Below the pieces are notes generated by a model. It did no database searches and was not told the DNA's origin. It saw only the letters and a program-made list of their open reading frames with translations. From Methylococcaceae bacterium (GTDB lineage: Bacteria > Pseudomonadota > Gammaproteobacteria > Methylococcales > Methylomonadaceae): a stretch of 20,614 bases of DNA. Below, piece after piece: positions 15,407 to 20,614 of the stretch. The translations under genes and the position numbers were made by a program. Location of the stretch: NCBI GenBank assembly GCA_021647585.1, contig JAKIUK010000069.1, forward strand, positions 1 through 20,614. The letters run 5' to 3'. Within the stretch, counting starts at the first letter, position 1, and the number at the start of each line of letters is the position of its first letter.

Positions 15407-18208
15407 TCAAATGTTTCCTTTCTGACTGAATTTTTCAATAAATTCGCTCATTTCAGCTGCCGGGATTGGCTTACTGTAAAAAAATCCCTGGCCATAATCA
15501 CATTGTTGTTCTTGTAAGAACAAAGCTTGTTCTTTAGTCTCCACCCCTTCGGCTATTATTTGCATTTTCATGCTGTGGCCCAATGCAATAATTGCGTTTA
15601 CAATGCTGGCATCGTCAGCGTTATGTATGACGCTGTCGACAAAAGACTTATCAATTTTTAACTTATCTATAGGAAACTTTTTTAGGTATTCCAGAGACGA
15701 GTATCCTGTTCCAAAATCATCGACAGCAATTGATATTCCTGCACTCTTTAAATCAGCCAACGTTTGAATAGCCTGTTCAATATCATCAATCATCATACTT
15801 TCGGTGATTTCCACTTGTAGTGAATTCGTAGCTAGTCCATTATTTTCAATTTCTCGAGTAATAATTTTGACCAGATCTTTCTGTACAAACTGGTGTGCAG
15901 ATAAATTTATGGCTACTTTTACCAAGGGCAAGCCTAAGTCTTGCCATGATTTTAGCTGCCGACAAACAGTTTTAATAACCCATTCCCCAATTTGAATTAT
16001 CAATCCTATATCTTCAGACAAGGGGATGAAATTATCTGGCGAAATTAGACCTTTTTCAGGATGACGCCATCTGATTAAAGCTTCGGTGCCAATTAAGCGA
16101 TCAGTTGAAAGATCTATTTGTGGTTGATAATACAGCTCTAATTCACCTGTTAGGATGGCTTGGCGCAGTTCTGCTTCAATTACCAGTTTTTCTTTTGCCT
16201 GGTTTTCCAGGTCTTGTGAGTAAAAGCAGAAATTATTTCGACCATGTTTTTTAATGTTATACATTGCCGTATCTGATTTAGCTAAAAGAACCTCCGCTGT
16301 CTGACCATCTTCAGGAAATAAACTGATGCCGATGCTGGGTGTAACAAAAACTTCCTGCTCATTAATCAAAAAAGAAAGTGACAGACTTTGTATTACCTTC
16401 ACTGCAATGTCTGCTGCATCAGAAGGTGCAGTCAGGTTGGCTAACAAAATGATAAATTCGTCGCTTCCCCATCGAGAAATAGTATCTGATTTTCTAATCC
16501 AGTTATTTAGCCGTTTAGCGACTTCCTGCAATACTAAATCACCACAAATATGCCCCATGCCATCATTGATTTTTTTAAAGCCATCCAGGTCAATGAATAA
16601 AACAGCAAAATTTAATTTTTCCCGACTGGCTCTGTTAATGGCTTGTTCCAGTCTGTCTTTCAACAATATTCGATTGGGTAATCCTGTTAGCGTGTCATGG
16701 GAGGCAATGAATGCAACTTTTCGATTAATATTAATTATTTCAGTTAAGTCTCTTAGTGCATAGACAACACCTGTCTGGATGCCATCTTCAGCATGTATAG
16801 GGCTACTGGAAAAATGTACCGCAAATTCTTCTTGTTGCTGGTTGCGTATTACCCTGGCCTCTGCCTTTTGTGTTTCTGAGGTTAAAGTATGACTATCTAA
16901 TAAACGGGTGTTATTTTGAGCTGCAAACTGGCATATTTCAGAAAAAGGTTTTTGTCTGACATTCACCAGTTTACAGGCCAGTATTTTTTCAGCTGCCGGA
17001 TTCATAAATTCAATATAGCCCAGTTTGTCTGTAGTTATTACGGCTTCTCCAATTGCCTTCAGTGTAGCACTGGCCTTTTCATGTTCATTGAACAATGTCT
17101 GACCTAATTGTTCAAGTTTACGCCAACTCCAAAGTGGATAACTGAGTATCAAGCAAAGCAATGACGGTAGCGGAGAAAACCAGAGTTGCTGAGTATTGAG
17201 CAAGTAGAAACTAGTAACACTGGTAAATATAGAAAATAACAGAACCAGCATTAATCCCATACTAGAGTTGAAAAATCTGAACAGTAAAATAGGTATAACT
17301 ATTAGGATTAAGGTAATCGGTAAATAAACTGACCATTTAACAGCCTGGATTATTTCTCCCGAATGGATGGTGGCCAAGGCATTGGCTTGAAGCTCAATTC
17401 CCGACATGAGTCGATTGTTTTTTGATACGGGTGTAGCAATACGACTCCCCAGTCCCTCGGCTGTCATACCTATCAATACAACCTTGCCATGTAAACTTTG
17501 CCGAATAGTAGGATCATGTAGTACATCAACATAGGAAAGTTGACGAAATTTTCCTGGTGGACCACTAAAGGTAATTAATATCTTTTTCTGTGTTGTCAGA
17601 TCCAAGGGTTCAACATGTCCGAATAATTGTCGACTTAATGTTAATGCCATGGCCGGTAAGACTTGACCATCACTAAGGTCTAGCTGTAAATCCAGATACC
17701 GAACGACGCCTTGTGGATCGAAGTGCATATTGACATGGACTAGTTGAGCGTCCTCCGCAATATCCTTCAATGGCTTTGTGACTATAAAATGATCATCTTG
17801 CTCAATAGTAAGTACCGGCAATACCACATGGCCATTTCGGCGAATTGCTGCGGCCAGACGCTGGTCATTTTTTGGATGCACAAGGTCTGGTTCCATGAAT
17901 AAAATATCCATACCCACTGCAGCAACTTGTATTGCAGTGAGTTGATCTAACAGGTCAGCATGGATAGATCTGGACCATGGCCAGCGTCCCAGTTTTTGTA
18001 GACTTTTTTCATCGATGGCCACAATGACAATATTATCATCTATAGGTCTATATATTGCTGCTGATTCAAAGTCATAAAATAAATTATCCCAACGTTTAAA
18101 TAGCTGTAGATCATTAACCAGCAGCTGATTTAATAGTATCGATAAAATGACCAGAAAAATAGCCAGAATGATATCAAAGGATAATTCTTTTGATGTAAAA
18201 GTAGACAT
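15407..18208 (-). CDS. CHASE2-PAS-GGDEF-EAL membrane cyclic-di-GMP signalling protein
   Basis: A 933-residue protein (952 if begun at an ATG 57 bp upstream). An N-terminal helix precedes a periplasmic CHASE2 domain (marker VIVAIDEKSLQKLGRWPWSR), followed by three membrane helices, a PAS domain, GGDEF and EAL. The GGDEF signature reads GSDEF, with an RxxD inhibitory site (RKSD) five residues before it. The EAL domain keeps the catalytic set: EALIRWRH, INLSAHQF, EITESMM, DDFGTGYSS, KIDKSF, AEGVE and QGFFYSKP. It is therefore probably an active phosphodiesterase, with a weaker or regulatory cyclase domain. I prefer the MSTFTSKEL start because it follows the upstream FecR gene by 11 bp; the longer start would overlap that gene by 46 bp. 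Together they form a probable sensor pair. Confidence 0.92.
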   Translation of the reverse strand: MSTFTSKELSFDIILAIFLVILSILLNQLLVNDLQLFKRWDNLFYDFESAAIYRPIDDNIVIVAIDEKSLQKLGRWPWSRSIHADLLDQLTAIQVAAVGMDILFMEPDLVHPKNDQRLAAAIRRNGHVVLPVLTIEQDDHFIVTKPLKDIAEDAQLVHVNMHFDPQGVVRYLDLQLDLSDGQVLPAMALTLSRQLFGHVEPLDLTTQKKILITFSGPPGKFRQLSYVDVLHDPTIRQSLHGKVVLIGMTAEGLGSRIATPVSKNNRLMSGIELQANALATIHSGEIIQAVKWSVYLPITLILIVIPILLFRFFNSSMGLMLVLLFSIFTSVTSFYLLNTQQLWFSPLPSLLCLILSYPLWSWRKLEQLGQTLFNEHEKASATLKAIGEAVITTDKLGYIEFMNPAAEKILACKLVNVRQKPFSEICQFAAQNNTRLLDSHTLTSETQKAEARVIRNQQQEEFAVHFSSSPIHAEDGIQTGVVYALRDLTEIININRKVAFIASHDTLTGLPNRILLKDRLEQAINRASREKLNFAVLFIDLDGFKKINDGMGHICGDLVLQEVAKRLNNWIRKSDTISRWGSDEFIILLANLTAPSDAADIAVKVIQSLSLSFLINEQEVFVTPSIGISLFPEDGQTAEVLLAKSDTAMYNIKKHGRNNFCFYSQDLENQAKEKLVIEAELRQAILTGELELYYQPQIDLSTDRLIGTEALIRWRHPEKGLISPDNFIPLSEDIGLIIQIGEWVIKTVCRQLKSWQDLGLPLVKVAINLSAHQFVQKDLVKIITREIENNGLATNSLQVEITESMMIDDIEQAIQTLADLKSAGISIAVDDFGTGYSSLEYLKKFPIDKLKIDKSFVDSVIHNADDASIVNAIIALGHSMKMQIIAEGVETKEQALFLQEQQCDYGQGFFYSKPIPAAEMSEFIEKFSQKGNI

Positions 18209-18219
18209 TTTTTTGCTAA

Positions 18220-19869
18220 TTACAGCGCTATTAAAGCTAGCAGCGGTAGCAAAGTCAGTAGCCAATAATAATTGTATGGGATACTGATGCTTTGTGGTGT
18301 GCCAAATGGCCCGACAAAACCATCAGGATCGATTGTTCGTAGGCGAATAAAATATTCCCCTCCATCGGGTCGAGGGATTTCAAACCCTGGTTCATTTGTG
18401 TGCTTATCAACCAATAATTCACTAAAGGTTTCATCATCTGCCATCTGAAAATGATAAGTTTGTCCAGGCAAGCCACTACGCGAACGAATAACGAGAGTAT
18501 CATCCGAGATATCAGGCGCTTCCAGTGCTGGAGCAGGTAGAATACGGCGGAACATCTGTCCATCACTGAAGGGTCCGTCACCCTCCTGATCAACTGCAGC
18601 AACCCGCCAATAATATTTACCTAAAGCCAACTTATCAGTTACAGTGAGCTCTGAGTCATCAATGTTTTGGCTATCAAATAAGAGTTGGGAAAAACCCTGG
18701 TCTTTGGCAATCTGTAGATGATATTGCTGGCTGCCTTGTTGAGCTGACCAGTCAAATTCAGTATTGTTTTCTAGCAGTATGCCCGCTCCAGGTTTAGGAG
18801 ATACTAAAAAAGGTGCTACTGGCCGAGCATTAATGGTAATTAGGCGCTGCGCGTTATACCCTTCCAGCTTTAGCTTATCAATAGCACGAACGCGGAGATG
18901 ATAATCGCCATCTGCTAAATCAGGTCCTCTAATGATGGCAGAATAAGATGGCTTATCAAATAGCATATTAAGAAAAAGCTCAGTTTTTGCAATTTGTATC
19001 CGATAACCTTGGCCTTTTTTTAGTGCTGGCATGATAAATTGTATGGGTACTTGCTCAAAAACTTTAGGTATTTGATTTATATCGGGAGCCGGGAGTAATT
19101 TTACCGGAGGTAAAGGGTCTTGATCTTTTACGGTGACGGTTCCAAAACCGGCGGGAATTAGTAAACTTTTTAAATGGCCCTTAACAGACACTTTACCGCC
19201 AACAACTTCAGTTTTTGATGAATTATTTTTTTCTTCTGCACTGAGTCTGTAGTCAGTTCCACGCACAGAGGTTACAGTTGCTGGTGTCTTGATCTGGAAA
19301 CGCCTAGCAGTCCCTTTGCCTGGAGTTACCTGAGTTTCCATTCTTCCTGTTTCTAGGTATAAACGGTAATCAGACATTCCGGTGTTTTCCAATGACATTA
19401 GATGATCTACTTTTAGACGACTCTTTTCCTGCAATAAAATTTGCGAACCATCGAGAAAACCAAGAACCAGGGTGCTGTCAGCGTCTGTCATGATGGTATC
19501 ATCAAGCATTACCAATTCCCCCGATTTTAATTGTCGTAACTGATCTGATGCATCATCCAATATATGTGCTGTGCCTTGCAAATTGAGTACACGAGTGAGT
19601 GCTGGATAATGTCTTATCCATTGTTTGGGAATTCTAATTTTTGTTCCGGGCATAATGTGCCAGGGATCAGCAATATTGTTCAATTTCTGAACACGATTGA
19701 CATAAGATTTATCAAGGAGGTGAGCAACAGCCAGATTCCATAAATTATCTCTATTACGTACTTTATAAACCCAGTCTTCTGCTGCTACTAAGGAAATAGA
19801 AAAGAAACACATTGCTATGATGAATGAACTATACGTAAATATAAAGCTATAGTGTTTTTTTGTTTGCAT
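18220..19869 (-). CDS. LysM-FecR-FN3-like envelope protein with C-terminal membrane segment
   Basis: A 549-residue protein with a signal peptide ending near LVAA-ED (30). A LysM-like segment (about 33-81: WVYKVRNRDNLWNLA, then LNNIADPWHIMPGTKIRIP) suggests peptidoglycan binding. A FecR-like domain (about 118-235) contains LGFLDGSQILLQEKSRLKV and FQIKTPATVTSVRGTDYRL. Three fibronectin-like repeats follow (about 260-345, 350-442, 445-530), marked by YxxQIAKxxxF, LLFD and RVxAxD. The protein ends in a hydrophobic segment (533-549), a likely membrane anchor. The ATG has AGGA about 7 bases upstream. FecR-LysM proteins commonly neighbour CHASE2 proteins, so it is probably the periplasmic partner of the next gene. 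It is not a typical FecR anti-sigma regulator, as no sigma factor is nearby. Confidence 0.9.
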   Translation of the reverse strand: MQTKKHYSFIFTYSSFIIAMCFFSISLVAAEDWVYKVRNRDNLWNLAVAHLLDKSYVNRVQKLNNIADPWHIMPGTKIRIPKQWIRHYPALTRVLNLQGTAHILDDASDQLRQLKSGELVMLDDTIMTDADSTLVLGFLDGSQILLQEKSRLKVDHLMSLENTGMSDYRLYLETGRMETQVTPGKGTARRFQIKTPATVTSVRGTDYRLSAEEKNNSSKTEVVGGKVSVKGHLKSLLIPAGFGTVTVKDQDPLPPVKLLPAPDINQIPKVFEQVPIQFIMPALKKGQGYRIQIAKTELFLNMLFDKPSYSAIIRGPDLADGDYHLRVRAIDKLKLEGYNAQRLITINARPVAPFLVSPKPGAGILLENNTEFDWSAQQGSQQYHLQIAKDQGFSQLLFDSQNIDDSELTVTDKLALGKYYWRVAAVDQEGDGPFSDGQMFRRILPAPALEAPDISDDTLVIRSRSGLPGQTYHFQMADDETFSELLVDKHTNEPGFEIPRPDGGEYFIRLRTIDPDGFVGPFGTPQSISIPYNYYWLLTLLPLLALIAL

Positions 19870-20259
19870 GTTGAATCCTGTTAAGCAGGTACAGTAAAGA
19901 TTGTTCTCAACTGAAAAAGGGTTATTCGAGAAAAAATTTATTTAATGACTATGAATTCAGTACAGGTAGCTTCTCTGCTGTTAACAGTCTTGTAAAATAG
20001 AGTGGAAACAACGGCTAATCTGTAATTTATTACTAGTCAAATATTACTATAAAGTAGGATTATAGTTAACAAAACTATCAAAAACTGTCTTTTATTCCAA
20101 TCAATATACCATGTTTAAATAAGTAAACAGTTGATTCTAATTGAAGATAGTTTAGTTAGCCAATTTGATTAATGAAAAAAAAATAGGATAGGATTAAATA
20201 TTAGTGAATCTTGATTGTAGTTGTTGTGTTGGAATTGGTGAATGATTGGAATAACCTAA
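19870..20259. other. AT-rich intergenic region without a recognisable gene
   Basis: This stretch should include the promoter for the FecR-CHASE2 unit, but I could not place convincing boxes. It contains a 10-bp palindrome, CTGTTAACAG (19978-19987). It also holds a weak inverted repeat, TAACAAAACTATC (20067-20079) with GATAGTTTAGTTA (20146-20158), 12 of 13 matching, with AACTGT and ACAGTT nested inside it. No open frame, tRNA or known RNA was recognised. Confidence 0.4.
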
Positions 20260-20419
20260 GGAGCGAGGATTTAATAACTTCCAGTTTTCGACTTGTCTTT
20301 TGACTCCACAGAAGCACTAATAAAACAGTTGCGTAGCTTGCTATGGGCCTATTTTATTAGTACTACTGTGAAGCTATAATCCTACGCCAAACTTCTGGAA
20401 CTTATTAAATCCTCACTGC
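20260..20419. repeat. Nested inverted-repeat element of about 160 bp
   Basis: The outer arms 20260-20284 and 20395-20419 are reverse complements with three mismatches in 25; the core GAGGATTTAATAACTTCCAG differs at one position. A second pair, CACAGAAGCACTAATAAAA (20307-20325) with TTTTATTAGTACTACTGTG (20352-20370), matches at 17 of 19. The central loop holds the small hairpin TAGCTTGCTA. CTAA occurs next to or overlapping both ends and could be a target duplication, but the boundary is uncertain. No coding capacity is seen. It could be a MITE, a REP-like element or a structured RNA. Confidence 0.65.
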
Positions 20420-20561
20420 TAAACATATTGTTCCGTGTGCATTCCTTAAGTTAGAAAAGGTAAGAATGTTAAAAAACAGTCTGCTATTTATAACTAAAGT
20501 TTCGGAGTTCAAATAAGAAAGCAAGTCATTGATTAACAAAGAAAATAGCGCCCTAAAAGAG

Positions 20562-20614
20562 TATAATATAAGTTGACTTGAAATCATCTAAAAACTCAAA
20601 TAGGACGCACATGA
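20562..20614 (+). promoter_or_regulatory. Probable -10 box, ribosome binding site and start codon of a gene running off the right edge
   Basis: TATAAT (20562-20567) is a perfect -10 hexamer, although no good -35 is spaced 17 bp from it. TAGGACGCACATGA at the end of the window places AGGA (20602-20605) five bases before an ATG at 20611-20613. This suggests a rightward gene whose coding sequence is outside the window; its product cannot be inferred. Confidence 0.4.

Noticed and set aside
16326..16763. 145-codon plus-strand open frame
   Set aside because: It is antisense to the GGDEF coding region of the CHASE2 protein and carries no recognisable domain or clear ribosome binding site.
20405..20587. 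60-codon minus-strand frame near the right edge
   Set aside because: The sequence is AT-rich and low-complexity, overlaps the inverted-repeat element, and has no ribosome binding site or known motif.
1..20614. CRISPR array, tRNA or rRNA genes
   Set aside because: No regularly spaced identical repeats, no tRNA cloverleaf-like segment and no rRNA-like stretch was seen; the repeats found are inverted pairs, not arrays.

Overview
The window looks like a chromosomal segment of an AT-rich gammaproteobacterium. ParE and the xseB-ispA-dxs block resemble gammaproteobacterial proteins in length and gene order. Heavy investment in cyclic-di-GMP signalling fits a free-living aquatic or methanotroph-like lineage, but the genus is a guess and was not tested by any search.

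Region 1 (1-3450) is housekeeping. xseB, ispA and the beginning of dxs run leftward as an isoprenoid-precursor operon. parE runs rightward from a shared intergenic region. A 158-bp MITE-like element with perfect 21-bp terminal inverted repeats (3451-3608) lies directly after the parE stop codon, flanked by CTAG copies; the left copy contains that stop codon.

Region 2 (3663-14027) is a leftward signalling island. In transcription order it holds a receiver-PAS-PAS-GGDEF diguanylate cyclase, a receiver-PAS-PAS-HD-GYP phosphodiesterase overlapping a TolC-family outer-membrane protein, four tandem paralogous PhnD-like periplasmic binding proteins joined by 4-8 bp overlaps, and a membrane histidine kinase 7 bp after the last of them. 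No ABC permease or ATPase is present. The natural inference is that the binding proteins serve as ligand sensors for the kinase, which may signal to the neighbouring cyclic-di-GMP regulators.

Region 3 (14028-15406) begins with a repeat-rich stretch: an imperfect long inverted repeat built from four copies of an 18-mer sits against the cyclase start, followed by more small palindromes. A hexose-6-phosphate mutarotase follows. Its conserved N-terminal part extends well beyond the first ATG and appears to need an ATT start.

Region 4 (15407-19869) is a leftward two-gene unit: a LysM-FecR-FN3-like envelope protein and a CHASE2-PAS-GGDEF-EAL membrane protein, likely an envelope-to-cyclic-di-GMP sensing pair.

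Region 5 (19870-20614) has no convincing complete gene. It contains a nested inverted-repeat element (20260-20419), and the last bases look like the ribosome binding site and start of a rightward gene.
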